31,339 nucleotides of DNA, from assembly GCA_900767135.1 (NCBI GenBank), contig CAAFYU010000077.1, positions 1 through 31,339 of the forward strand, read 5' to 3'. Shown in pieces: positions 14,624 through 22,113 of this stretch. The notes beneath the pieces were generated by a model. That model had not been told where the DNA came from. It saw only the letters and a list, made by a program, of their open reading frames with translations, and did no database searches. The stretch comes from Candidatus Gastranaerophilales bacterium (lineage in GTDB: Bacteria; Cyanobacteriota; Vampirovibrionia; Gastranaerophilales; Gastranaerophilaceae). A program made the translations under genes and the position numbers. How positions within the stretch are numbered: position 1 is the stretch's first letter; every line of letters starts with the position of its first letter.

Positions 14624-15901
14624 ATGACACAACAATGTGATTTAGGAATAATAGGTGGCGGACCTGCCGGATATACAGCAGCTTTTCAGGCACGTGCAAA
14701 AGGACTTTCTGTCGTTATGTTTGAAAAAGACAAAGTCGGCGGAGTTTGCCTAAATAGAGGCTGTATCCCAACAAAAGCGATTTTACACTCAGCAGAACTT
14801 TACGAAGAAATGAAATCCGCTGAAAATTTGGGAATTACTGTCGAAAATATCTCTTTTGACTACTCAAAAGTCGTTGAGCATAAAGACAAAGTGGTTGAAA
14901 AACTTAGAAAATCATTGGAACTTTCTTTGAAAAATGTCGGTGTTGTCGTTGTTAATGCAGAGGCAGAAATTTGTACCCCTCACCCGTCACTTCGTGACAC
15001 CAACGCAATTTCTGAAAAAGGGATTGAGCAAATTTGTGCTAACGGAAAAATTTATGAGTGTGCAAGAGTTATTACTGCAACAGGTTCAAAGCCACGTGAT
15101 TTTGAGGGGCTTCGATTTGATCATGAATTCATTCTTTCATCAGACGACATTTTAGAGTCAAAAACTTTGCCCAAAAGCATTGTCATAATCGGTTCCGGAG
15201 CAATTGGAATTGAATGGGCAAGAATTTTATCAGCGTTTGATGTCGAAGTTGTGGTTGTCGAAATGGCGGAACATCTTTTGCCACTTGCAGATGTCGAAGT
15301 TTCAAAAAGAGTTGAAAGAATTTTCAAATCCAAGAAAATCAAATTCTACACATCAAACGGCGTTGAAAAAGTTGAAAATCGAACCGTAACCCTAAAATCA
15401 GGCGAAGTTTTGACGCCAGAACTTGTTCTTTTGGCAACCGGCAGAACCCCACAACCTATTGAAAACGCAGAAATTTGCATCGGTGATGCGTGTGGAAAAA
15501 TTCAACTTGCCCACTTTGCAATAAAACAAGCTGTTGCAGAAGTTTCTAGAATTGAGTTTGATGAAAATCTTGTGCCATCAGTGGTTTATGGCTGTCCTGA
15601 AATCGCTTGGATCGGAAAACGCGAGCAAGATTTGGAAGAAGGAAGTTATCAAAAATCGAATTTGCTGATTTCAGCACTCGGCAAATCTCATTGCGACAAC
15701 TGCTCTGATGGGTTTATCAAAATTCTTTCTCAAAACGGCAAAATCGTTGGAGCACATATCGTTTCAAAAGAAGCAGCAGCACTTATTCAAGAAATCACAA
15801 TCGCAATGCAAAATAACGTAACAGTTGACGATTTGAAAAAAGTTTGTTTTGCTCACCCGACGTATTCAGAAGGTATTTTTGAATGTTTGTTTAGGCTATA
15901 A
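14624..15901 (+). CDS. Dihydrolipoamide dehydrogenase-like flavoprotein with unusual internal changes
   Basis: FAD/NAD-dependent disulfide oxidoreductase, closest in style to dihydrolipoamide dehydrogenase (E3). The 425-aa protein has FAD-binding GIIGGGPAGY (8-17), redox-active CLNRGCIP (Cys42/Cys47), the NAD-site IGSGAIGIEWA, and a C-terminal HPTYSE (His411, Glu416). Two oddities are visible. Residues about 117-135 are extra relative to the family and are partly encoded by a palindromic repeat (14973-14998). Between GRTP (273-276) and IGD (286-288) only nine residues remain, where typical E3 has roughly 30-35. The start at 14624 has AAAGGGG upstream; a 49-residue upstream extension would be encoded by the repeat island and is rejected. 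lipA lies 1.4 kb away, but no 2-oxoacid dehydrogenase genes are here. Confidence 0.8.
   Translation: MTQQCDLGIIGGGPAGYTAAFQARAKGLSVVMFEKDKVGGVCLNRGCIPTKAILHSAELYEEMKSAENLGITVENISFDYSKVVEHKDKVVEKLRKSLELSLKNVGVVVVNAEAEICTPHPSLRDTNAISEKGIEQICANGKIYECARVITATGSKPRDFEGLRFDHEFILSSDDILESKTLPKSIVIIGSGAIGIEWARILSAFDVEVVVVEMAEHLLPLADVEVSKRVERIFKSKKIKFYTSNGVEKVENRTVTLKSGEVLTPELVLLATGRTPQPIENAEICIGDACGKIQLAHFAIKQAVAEVSRIEFDENLVPSVVYGCPEIAWIGKREQDLEEGSYQKSNLLISALGKSHCDNCSDGFIKILSQNGKIVGAHIVSKEAAALIQEITIAMQNNVTVDDLKKVCFAHPTYSEGIFECLFRL
14973..14998. repeat. 14-mer plus stem-loop element inside lpd, copy 2
   Basis: GTACCCCTCACCCG (14973-14986) abuts a perfect hairpin GTCAC-TTC-GTGAC (14986-14998). The 14-mer is the exact reverse complement of 36-49, which also abuts a hairpin. 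Here the element is translated as part of TPHPSLRDT. Confidence 0.6.
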
Positions 15902-15981
15902 TGTAAATCTTGTAAAGTTTTATTAAATATATGGCAAAAATCCATATTTATAAGTTTTTTAGCTATCGAAAGGATATTATT

Positions 15982-16845
15982 ATGCTTGTTAACTTAAATT
16001 TTATGGTTGAAAAAGGTTCTCAGTTAGCTAAAAGTTCTATCTTAAAGCCTGCTCAACATCTTAATAATCAAGAAATCAAATATGCACCTAAACAGTTTAA
16101 AGCAAATATTGCTAAAACTGCATTTCCGCGTTTGCATGAAAATATTAATGAAATCGCTACAATGAGAAAAGCCGGAGTAACTCAAAATGAAATTGCAGAA
16201 CGTTTTGGAGTTGTTAGGACTACTGTACAAAGATTTTTGAGAACCCACTTGGCAGGTGTAATCCCTGAAAATAAGGAATTTTTAAATGCGGTCAAAACAT
16301 ATTTTTCCGCAAAAACTCTGGAAGAAAAAAATATAGCGTTTCAAGCAGTTGACCCATTTTTACAAAAAATGGCAAAAGAAAAATTCAAAATGCAAAAAAA
16401 TTGTTCCTATGATGACTGTTTACAAGACTTACGCTTAAACTTTGTAAATGTTACAAACAAAAATAAAGAAAATCCAAATTTTAAAATTAGTCAATTCCTT
16501 TATGAATTTAAGCGAAATGCATTTAAACCAACAGTATCTCCTGAAAAACCAATTCGTATTCAACTTAGTGAGCTTGAAAAAGATGGAAGCCCTATTGCAG
16601 AGATGGATTTAGGAATAAACGCATTTGAAGAAAATGATTACAAATCAAAGCAAATCCTCAATTCTTGTTTAAGTGACAGAGAACGCATGATTGTTAATTC
16701 ATTGACATCTAAAAATAAGTCGGTTGACGAAATTGGAACAATTTTAGGACTAGCAAAAGATAGAATTGAAAGGATTATTTTCCGAATTGATTCCAAATTA
16801 GGAAGCTTTAAAGATTTGCCTAGAAAGCCAAAACCATTGCAATAA
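15982..16845 (+). CDS. Unusual HTH / sigma-70-like DNA-binding protein
   Basis: A 287-aa protein. Residues about 55-85 (MRKAGVTQNEIAERFGVVRTTVQRFLRTHL) form a resolvase/Hin-type HTH. Near 145-165, YDDCLQDLRLNFVNV resembles sigma region 2. The C-terminus (LSDRERMIVNSLTSKNKSVDEIGTILGLAKDRIERIIFRIDSKL) has the layout of sigma region 4. The match to group 1/2 sigma factors is weak. It could be a divergent sigma factor, a phage-like regulator, or a repressor using sigma-like folds. GAAAGGA before the ATG at 15982 fixes the start. It is monocistronic with a strong terminator. Confidence 0.6.
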   Translation: MLVNLNFMVEKGSQLAKSSILKPAQHLNNQEIKYAPKQFKANIAKTAFPRLHENINEIATMRKAGVTQNEIAERFGVVRTTVQRFLRTHLAGVIPENKEFLNAVKTYFSAKTLEEKNIAFQAVDPFLQKMAKEKFKMQKNCSYDDCLQDLRLNFVNVTNKNKENPNFKISQFLYEFKRNAFKPTVSPEKPIRIQLSELEKDGSPIAEMDLGINAFEENDYKSKQILNSCLSDRERMIVNSLTSKNKSVDEIGTILGLAKDRIERIIFRIDSKLGSFKDLPRKPKPLQ

Positions 16846-16870
16846 GCAGGAAAAGATAGATAATGAATTA

Positions 16871-16908
16871 AAAAAGCACTATTTCAGATTTTAGAAATAG
16901 TGCTTTTT
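16871..16908. terminator. Bidirectional intrinsic terminator
   Basis: A perfect 15-bp stem (16871-16885 with 16894-16908), A5 on one side and T5 on the other, 8-nt loop. It sits between the plus-strand HTH/sigma-like gene and the minus-strand small secreted protein, and can serve both. Confidence 0.9.
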
Positions 16909-16926
16909 AATGTTTTTATCTAAATT

Positions 16927-17169
16927 CTAGATAGATCCTGTCCAGAAAGGAACTTTGCCAAAATTCCAATATGAGTTTGTCGGATTTTGATCCCTGTGAC
17001 GGAAAATTCTTTTTCTTTTTACCTTTGTGTCACTAACTTGCTTTGTATTATCTTGCGAAACTTGAACCTCAGTTGTTGTTTCTACACGAGAACCTGGAAT
17101 TTCATAAATCTCAGCATAAGCACAACCAGCAAAGCACAATAAGCATAAAATTGTCATCAATTTTTTCAT
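16927..17169 (-). CDS. Small secreted protein or lipoprotein, unknown function
   Basis: An 80-aa protein. The signal peptide MKKLMTILCLLCFAGCAYA has either a lipobox-like FAGC or an AYA/E signal peptidase I site. The mature part is short and polar with a basic middle (KVKRKRIFRHR) and an aromatic tail (SYWNFGKVPFW). GGAG 9 nt upstream supports the ATG at 17169. It is divergent from lipA, with about 95 nt between. Not recognised. Confidence 0.65.
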   Translation of the reverse strand: MKKLMTILCLLCFAGCAYAEIYEIPGSRVETTTEVQVSQDNTKQVSDTKVKRKRIFRHRDQNPTNSYWNFGKVPFWTGSI

Positions 17170-17250
17170 GAGTGTTTACTCCTTTGTTACATTTTTACTT
17201 GTTTAATTACATTATAGCGTTTTAAGTCATGAAAATCAATATTTTTGCTA

Positions 17251-17256
17251 TATAAT
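17251..17256 (+). promoter_or_regulatory. lipA -10 hexamer, probably leaderless
   Basis: Perfect TATAAT ends 7 nt before the ATG at 17264. No good -35 and no ribosome-binding site are visible. The spacing matches alr (7 nt) and mnmE (6 nt). Confidence 0.45.
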
Positions 17257-17263
17257 TTAAAAT

Positions 17264-18106
17264 ATGCAAAGAAGATTACCTGATTATTTAAAAAGACCGA
17301 TTATTGATACGGACAAAACCCGTACGGTTAGAAAAATTTTAAAGACAAAATGTCTAAACACAGTTTGTGAAAACGCACGCTGTCCGAATAAAAACGAATG
17401 TTACACAAAAAATACCGCAACTTTTTTGATTATGGGTGGCGATTGCACAAGAAATTGCAAATATTGCAACATCAATTGTGCAAAACCAAACCCACTAGAC
17501 CCACAAGAACCGAAACATGTTGCAGAAGCGGTTCAAGCCTTGGGCTTAAAGTATGCCGTTATCACCTCAGTAACTCGTGATGATTTGCCAGATGGCGGAG
17601 CAGAGCACTTTGCAAATTGCATTTATGAAATCCGAAAAATTTGCCCTGACACTAAAATTGAAATTTTAACTCCGGATTTTAAGGGCAATAAAAATAGTCT
17701 TGATTTAATTATAAAAGCACACCCTGATGTTTTTAACCACAATATTGAAGCTGTTAGAGATATTTTTAAAGCTGTTCGACCACAAGGTGACTACAACTGT
17801 TCTCTTGAAGTTTTGAAATACGTGAAAGAAAACAGTGATATTTTGACAAAATCAGGACTTATAATAGGACTTGGAGAAACTTTCGAACAGATTGAACAAA
17901 CTCTTGTTGACTTGAAAGATGTTGGCTGTGATATTGTCACAATCGGACAATATATTCAGCCGTCAAAGAAACACCTTGAAGTTGCAAAGTATTACACTCC
18001 GCAAGAATATGATGAATTAAAAGCATTAGCTAAAAAAGCGGGCATAAAAAATTACCAAATCGGCCCACTTGTCAGAAGTTCATACAGAGCTGCCGAACTA
18101 ATTTAA
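17264..18106 (+). CDS. lipA: Lipoyl synthase
   Basis: Radical-SAM enzyme that inserts two sulfurs into octanoyl groups on E2/H-protein to make lipoyl cofactor. The 280-aa protein has the auxiliary cluster cysteines in CENARCPNKNEC (Cys35, Cys40, Cys46), the radical-SAM cluster in CTRNCKYC (Cys61, Cys65, Cys68), and the C-terminal RSSY (271-274) that ligates the auxiliary cluster. All are intact. No lipB is adjacent. The lpd-like gene 1.4 kb upstream is a possible functional partner. Confidence 0.97.
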   Translation: MQRRLPDYLKRPIIDTDKTRTVRKILKTKCLNTVCENARCPNKNECYTKNTATFLIMGGDCTRNCKYCNINCAKPNPLDPQEPKHVAEAVQALGLKYAVITSVTRDDLPDGGAEHFANCIYEIRKICPDTKIEILTPDFKGNKNSLDLIIKAHPDVFNHNIEAVRDIFKAVRPQGDYNCSLEVLKYVKENSDILTKSGLIIGLGETFEQIEQTLVDLKDVGCDIVTIGQYIQPSKKHLEVAKYYTPQEYDELKALAKKAGIKNYQIGPLVRSSYRAAELI

Positions 18107-18169
18107 GCAAACCAATGCTTTGAAAGATGCTTCAATACCGACAAATAAGCACTTTCGGACTAAAAAATT

Positions 18170-18898
18170 TTATATTATATAAAACACAAGGTTTATTAAA
18201 AAATCAGCAACAAGCATATAAATAGTTGATAAAATAGCAGCTTTTGTAGTAGATGTTCCGACCTCTTTGGCACCACCTTTGGTCATGTAACCTTGCGTTG
18301 CACAAACAAGGGAAATTAACCCTCCAAATATTGTCGCTTTAAATAAGCTTATATATATATCTTTTGTTGAAATCCAAAGCCAAGCAGAAGTCATATATCT
18401 TGCCGGGTGCAAATCTATTGTTGCTTGCGAAACTAACATTCCTCCAACAATTCCAATAAATTCCGCAATTATAACAACCATTGGAACAGTAATAATTCCG
18501 GCCAAAATTCTTGGCGTAAAATAATAACCTATCGGATCAACTTTAAGGGTTTTCATAGCGTCAACTTGACTGGTAACTTGCATATTAGCAATTTCTGCGG
18601 AAATAGCTGTTCCTGCTCTAGCTCCAATTGCAAGAGCTACAAACCCAGGAGCAATTTCTCTAATCATAACTATTGCAATTGTTCCACCAATATATGCTTC
18701 CGCACCACTCATCAAAAACTGCTTAGAAACCTGAATTGCAATAACAGCCGCAGCAATAAAAGCTATTATTAAAGAAATTGGCAAAGAATCATAACTAATA
18801 GCCGCAGCTTGTGCTAAAACAGACGAAAACCTAACCTGAAACAGATACTTAATACTTTTTATTAAATTTTGAACGCATACACCTAAAAATTCAAGCAC
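18170..18898 (-). CDS. mlaE: MlaE-family ABC transporter permease (lipid asymmetry / YrbE)
   Basis: Inner-membrane permease of the MlaFED-type phospholipid transporter. The 242-aa protein starts VLEFLGVCVQN and has an amphipathic helix, then about five hydrophobic segments, with the family motif RE.APGFVALAIGARAGTAISAEIANM and later GGMLVSQ and ISLVCATQGY. The start is GTG at 18898, 6 nt after AAGGAG. A longer reading frame to 19135 exists but is translated through tRNA-Gly and its terminator, so it is not real. No ATPase or MCE gene is adjacent. It converges on lipA. Confidence 0.9.
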   Translation of the reverse strand: MLEFLGVCVQNLIKSIKYLFQVRFSSVLAQAAAISYDSLPISLIIAFIAAAVIAIQVSKQFLMSGAEAYIGGTIAIVMIREIAPGFVALAIGARAGTAISAEIANMQVTSQVDAMKTLKVDPIGYYFTPRILAGIITVPMVVIIAEFIGIVGGMLVSQATIDLHPARYMTSAWLWISTKDIYISLFKATIFGGLISLVCATQGYMTKGGAKEVGTSTTKAAILSTIYMLVADFLINLVFYII

Positions 18899-18917
18899 AT
18901 CATTCTCCTTGCTTGAA

Positions 18918-18926
18918 ATTATATCA
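18918..18926 (-). promoter_or_regulatory. mlaE extended -10 promoter
   Basis: On the minus strand TGATATAAT (18926-18918) is a perfect extended -10 with a poor -35. It is about 20 nt before the GTG start and downstream of the tRNA terminator, so mlaE has its own promoter. Confidence 0.45.
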
Positions 18927-18992
18927 TAAAGTGAAAAATATAAAAAGATATGTACTATTTCCCACCCATCAAACAAAATAAATTTAAACATT

Positions 18993-19018
18993 AAAAAAGC
19001 AAGGTCTAAAACCCTTGC
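18993..19018 (-). terminator. Terminator of tRNA-Gly transcript
   Basis: On the minus strand GCAAGG/CCTTGC (19018-19013 with 19004-18999) and an 8-nt loop are followed by six Ts (18998-18993). It starts 9 nt after the tRNA 3' end. Confidence 0.8.
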
Positions 19019-19026
19019 AATAAAAA

Positions 19027-19099
19027 AGCGGAAGACGAGACTCGAACTCGCAACAGCCTGCTTGGAAGGCAGGTACTCTAGCCATTGAGTTACTTCCGC
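19027..19099 (-). tRNA. tRNA-Gly (anticodon TCC)
   Basis: The 73-nt cloverleaf on the minus strand has acceptor GCGGAAG pairing with CTTCCGC and discriminator U. The anticodon stem CCTGC/GCAGG holds loop CTTCCAA with anticodon TCC, which reads GGA/GGG. The T arm contains GTTCGAGTC. CCA is not encoded. A possible promoter (TTGCAA, 16 nt, TATACT) lies just upstream. Confidence 0.95.
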
Positions 19100-19131
19100 A
19101 TAAGTCCAGTATAATATAAAAATATTTTTTT

Positions 19132-19161
19132 GCAAGTATTATTAACAAAACTAATACTTGC
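19132..19161. repeat. 10-bp inverted repeat at the tRNA / ncRNA divergent promoters
   Basis: GCAAGTATTA (19132-19141) and TAATACTTGC (19152-19161) are perfect inverted copies with a 10-nt centre. The left arm overlaps the likely -35 of tRNA-Gly; the right arm is 13 nt before the likely -35 of the ncRNA. There is no T run, so it is an operator-like rather than terminator-like palindrome. Confidence 0.45.
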
Positions 19162-19174
19162 GAATTAATCCTAT

Positions 19175-19204
19175 TTTACATATTTCTTTTTAAAAAGTTA
19201 TTCT
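19175..19204 (+). promoter_or_regulatory. Promoter of candidate ncRNA
   Basis: TTTACA (19175-19180), an 18-nt spacer and TATTCT (19199-19204). Transcription would start near 19211 and end at the terminator at 19389-19417. Confidence 0.4.
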
Positions 19205-19210
19205 TAGGAG

Positions 19211-19417
19211 TGGTGAAATATCATGAAAAAAAGGTTATTATGTATTTGTAAGCTTGTTATATCCAGGCACTTATTTCGGGGTTGCGACAAGATTTTTTCT
19301 TAGAGCGGTTTGGTTTAAAATATAGCAAGCTTATTCTTCTCAAATACTATGTACAAAATTTTTTCATAAACAGACTCTATGTTTGATTGACCTGATGGCC
19401 CCCCGTCAGGTCTTTTA
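19211..19417 (+). ncRNA. Candidate rod-shaped structured RNA, possibly 6S-like
   Basis: About 207 nt with a promoter before it and a GC-rich terminator at its end. Nested complementary pairs give one long rod: ATGAAAAAA (19223-19231) with TTTTTTCAT (19359-19367), GTATTTG (19242-19248) with CAAATAC (19341-19347), and a 13-bp helix 19250-19262 with 19320-19332 (one G-U). The apical part is 19263-19319. Internal loops of about 10 nt separate the first two helices. Length and rod shape recall 6S RNA, but I do not recognise conserved 6S bases. SRP, tmRNA and RNase P motifs are absent. A 26-codon ORF starting at 19223 overlaps it, so a small mRNA remains possible. Confidence 0.45.
19389..19417 (+). 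terminator. Intrinsic terminator of the ncRNA
   Basis: A 10-bp stem GACCTGATGG/CCGTCAGGTC (19389-19398 with 19403-19412, one G-U) with a CCCC loop, followed by TTTTATTA. It separates the RNA from the parvulin operon. Confidence 0.85.
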
Positions 19418-19477
19418 TTATCTTGATAATTAGTCTTTTTATGTTATTATTTGGGGGTAAAATATAAGGAGAAAATT

Positions 19478-19771
19478 ATGTTAAAAGAGGTTAGAGCAAG
19501 CCACATTCTTGTTAAAACAGAAGAGGAAGCTAAAAAGTTGGCAGAAGATATTAAGTCAGGAAAAATTTCGTTTGAAGATGCCGCAAGACAAGTTTCTTTG
19601 TGCCCATCAGGTCATGAAGGCGGAGATTTAGGCTTTTTCAAAAGAGGAGTTATGGTAAAACCTTTCGAAGATGCTGCATTTACGCTAAAAGAAGTTGGTG
19701 AAATTTCAGCTCCGGTTGAAACTCAATTTGGTTGGCACTTAATCCAATTGACAGGCATGGTTGATGAGTAA
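19478..19771 (+). CDS. Parvulin-type peptidyl-prolyl isomerase (PpiC-like)
   Basis: Catalyses cis-trans isomerisation of X-Pro bonds. The 97 residues are a single rotamase domain with no signal peptide, so cytosolic. Family marks are RASHILVKTEEEA, FEDAARQVSLCPSG, GGDLGFFKRGVMVKPFEDAAF and the closing TQFGWHLIQL. AAGGAG before the ATG at 19478 overrides a nine-residue upstream extension. Its end overlaps the next start by 8 nt (ATGAGTAA), so the two are translationally coupled. Confidence 0.9.
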   Translation: MLKEVRASHILVKTEEEAKKLAEDIKSGKISFEDAARQVSLCPSGHEGGDLGFFKRGVMVKPFEDAAFTLKEVGEISAPVETQFGWHLIQLTGMVDE

Positions 19772-21323
19772 TATTGTTGAAAAAGTTAGAAATTTTATTC
19801 ACGAGCAAGGGGTAAACTACCTGCTCGTGAATTCTACTAACAAGTATTTGGAAGAATATACACCACTAGAAGAAAATTCAAGATATTTTTTGACAGGATT
19901 TTCAGGTTCGACAGGTGATGTGTTGGTTACGCCTGATAAAATTTTACTTTTTGTTGACGGAAGATATCACATTCAGGCGGATTTAGAGGTTAATCACGAT
20001 GTTGTAACTGTCGTGAAACTGCAAACCGGACAAAGTTTTTTGGAAGAATTGGCGAAAAATATTCCGACAAATGAAGTGCTTGGTATTTTTTCTAAAAAAA
20101 ATTCTCAGACTCGTGTTGAAACACTTGAAAACCTTGGCGTAACCGTAAAATACTTGGATTTTGACCCTTTGGACAAGTCAATTTGTTATGACAATTCCAA
20201 TGTTGTTCAGGTTGAAGGCGTGCCGGTCGAAGAAAAAATTAAAGATATCAATTATGATGGTGCAGTTTTGATTACAAATTTAGAAGAAGTTTCTTATCTT
20301 TTTAATTTACGAGATTTTTCTAAGAATTATTCAACAAAAATACGAGGAAAAGCTGTAATCCTTGCAGGTCGAGCTCGTTTGCTTGATGAAATAGATGATT
20401 TTGTCGAAAGCTATCAAGGAAATATTTATGTCGACAAATCTACTATAAATGCCTATGATTACAGACTTATTGGAGAAAAAGTTAAGGTTTTAGAAAATAG
20501 TCCGATAAAACTTATGAAATCTGTAAAGACAGATGAGGAAATCGCTCACTACATAGAGGCTTTTAAGCGGACTGACAAGGCTGTTCGAGCAATTCGAGAT
20601 TATATTGAAAATAATGATGGTATATCAGAATTCGATATTGCAGAACAGTTGGAAAAAGAATTTAAGCGTTTTGGTGCGAAGAGTTTGAGCTTTAAATCAA
20701 TTGTTGCGAAGGATAAAAATTCAGCATTAGCACATTATTCAAAATGTTCAAAAGATGAAATTTTGCAAGATGGAAGCCTTGTTTTGATTGACTGTGGTGC
20801 TTATTATGAGCAAGGTTTGGCAACTGATATCACAAGAGTTTTTGTCAAAGGAACTCCGACAGAACTTCAAAAGCAAGTTTATACAACGGTTTTGAAGATG
20901 TTTTTGAATGCTTATAATTATGTATCTTGCCCGTCAGATGAGCCTTCACGTTTGCAAGGGTTTAATGTTGTCGGTTATGACATTGATAGCTTGGCTCGAA
21001 AAATTTATTCAGAAAACGAGATTGAAGGTTTTGTGTTTAATCATGGTTTAGGACATGGAATAGGGATTAATGTTCACGAATATCCGCCAAATTTGAGTAA
21101 AAACGAAATTGCAAAGGTTGAAATCAAAGACAATATGTGTTTTACGATAGAGCCGGGGCTTTATAATGAGGCACATTTTGGAGTAAGATTAGAAAATTCT
21201 TGTTATATGAAAAACGGTAAAATAAATTCTTTTGTGCACATGAATTATGAGAAAAAGTTAATAGATTTTTCACTATTGTCAGAACAAGAAAAAGAATGGC
21301 TGAAAGAGTTTGAGGTGCTTTAA
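19764..21323 (+). CDS. Xaa-Pro aminopeptidase (aminopeptidase P, M24B)
   Basis: Metallopeptidase that removes an N-terminal residue preceding proline. The 519-aa protein has two creatinase-type N-terminal domains (about 1-270; FVDGRYHIQA early on) and a pita-bread catalytic domain. Metal ligands are visible in order: Asp in LIDCGAYY, Asp in LATDITR, His in GLGHGIG, Glu in FTIEPGLY and Glu in VRLENSC. It is co-translated with the proline isomerase upstream, a sensible functional pairing, and is followed directly by the SpoU methyltransferase. Confidence 0.92.
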   Translation: MSNIVEKVRNFIHEQGVNYLLVNSTNKYLEEYTPLEENSRYFLTGFSGSTGDVLVTPDKILLFVDGRYHIQADLEVNHDVVTVVKLQTGQSFLEELAKNIPTNEVLGIFSKKNSQTRVETLENLGVTVKYLDFDPLDKSICYDNSNVVQVEGVPVEEKIKDINYDGAVLITNLEEVSYLFNLRDFSKNYSTKIRGKAVILAGRARLLDEIDDFVESYQGNIYVDKSTINAYDYRLIGEKVKVLENSPIKLMKSVKTDEEIAHYIEAFKRTDKAVRAIRDYIENNDGISEFDIAEQLEKEFKRFGAKSLSFKSIVAKDKNSALAHYSKCSKDEILQDGSLVLIDCGAYYEQGLATDITRVFVKGTPTELQKQVYTTVLKMFLNAYNYVSCPSDEPSRLQGFNVVGYDIDSLARKIYSENEIEGFVFNHGLGHGIGINVHEYPPNLSKNEIAKVEIKDNMCFTIEPGLYNEAHFGVRLENSCYMKNGKINSFVHMNYEKKLIDFSLLSEQEKEWLKEFEVL

Positions 21324-22076
21324 ATGCAAGAAATTACAAGCGTAAATAATGAATTGGTAAAGGAAACAGTAAAACTTCAACAAAAAAAATATCGAGATAA
21401 AACAGATAAATTTTTGCTGGAAGGTTACAAATGTATAGAAGAAGCTTTTCATGCCGGTTTAGAGCTTGAATACGTTTTTGTATTGAAAGAAAAAATAGAT
21501 GAATATTTATATTTAGGGGCTTGCCTTATTTCAACCTCAAATCCGGTATTGAAAAAAATCTCTACAACAGACTCTGCACCTGATGCCGTTGCAGTTGCTC
21601 GTAAAAAATTATATTCTGTTGATGATTTGAAAAACGCCAAAAAAGTTGTTTTGCTTGAAAATATTAAAGATTTAGGAAATCTTGGGACTGTTTTGCGTTC
21701 ATCTGTTGCCTTTGGGGCTGATGCTGTGGTGCTTTACGGGAAAGAGTGTGCTGATTTGTATAATCCTAAATGCGTACGTTCAACTGTCGGAAATTTATGG
21801 AAAATCCCCGTTGTTTATCTTGATGATTTTGTGGTTTTACGGGAATTGTTTGGAAATTTTGAAAGAATTGCAACTCTACCGAGGGCAAAAAAATTTTTGA
21901 AAGAGTGCAAGGTGAAAGCTCCTTTGCTTGTAATGTTTGGTTCTGAGGCCGATGGACTTTCTAATGAATTGATAGAATTTTCTACAAAGCATGTCAAAAT
22001 CGAGATGTCAGACAGGGTTGAATCTCTGAATTTGTCTGTATCTTGTGCGGTTGTTTTGTATGAACTATTTGTCTAA
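21324..22076 (+). CDS. TrmH/SpoU-family RNA 2'-O-methyltransferase
   Basis: Methylates a ribose 2'-OH in rRNA or tRNA using SAM; the exact target is not predictable. The 250-aa protein has an N-terminal substrate-binding domain (about 1-95), then the SPOUT knot with motif 1 ENIKDLGNLGTVLRS, motif 2 VMFGSEADGLS and motif 3 SDRVESLNLSVSCAVVLYE. The ATG follows the pepP-like stop with no gap, and GAGGTG in the end of that gene acts as the ribosome-binding site. No terminator is seen after it before folE2. Confidence 0.9.
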   Translation: MQEITSVNNELVKETVKLQQKKYRDKTDKFLLEGYKCIEEAFHAGLELEYVFVLKEKIDEYLYLGACLISTSNPVLKKISTTDSAPDAVAVARKKLYSVDDLKNAKKVVLLENIKDLGNLGTVLRSSVAFGADAVVLYGKECADLYNPKCVRSTVGNLWKIPVVYLDDFVVLRELFGNFERIATLPRAKKFLKECKVKAPLLVMFGSEADGLSNELIEFSTKHVKIEMSDRVESLNLSVSCAVVLYELFV

Positions 22077-22113
22077 TTTTGTTTAAACCTATTAACGTTG
22101 GAAGGGCAGACTT

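Noticed and set aside
18899..19135. 79-residue N-terminal extension of the MlaE reading frame
   Set aside because: It is a translation of tRNA-Gly and its terminator. The GTG at 18898 has AAGGAG 6 nt upstream and gives the usual family length.
19211..19417. SRP RNA, tmRNA or RNase P RNA
   Set aside because: The conserved SRP GGAAGCAGC-type loop, a tmRNA tag ORF and RNase P core motifs are not seen.
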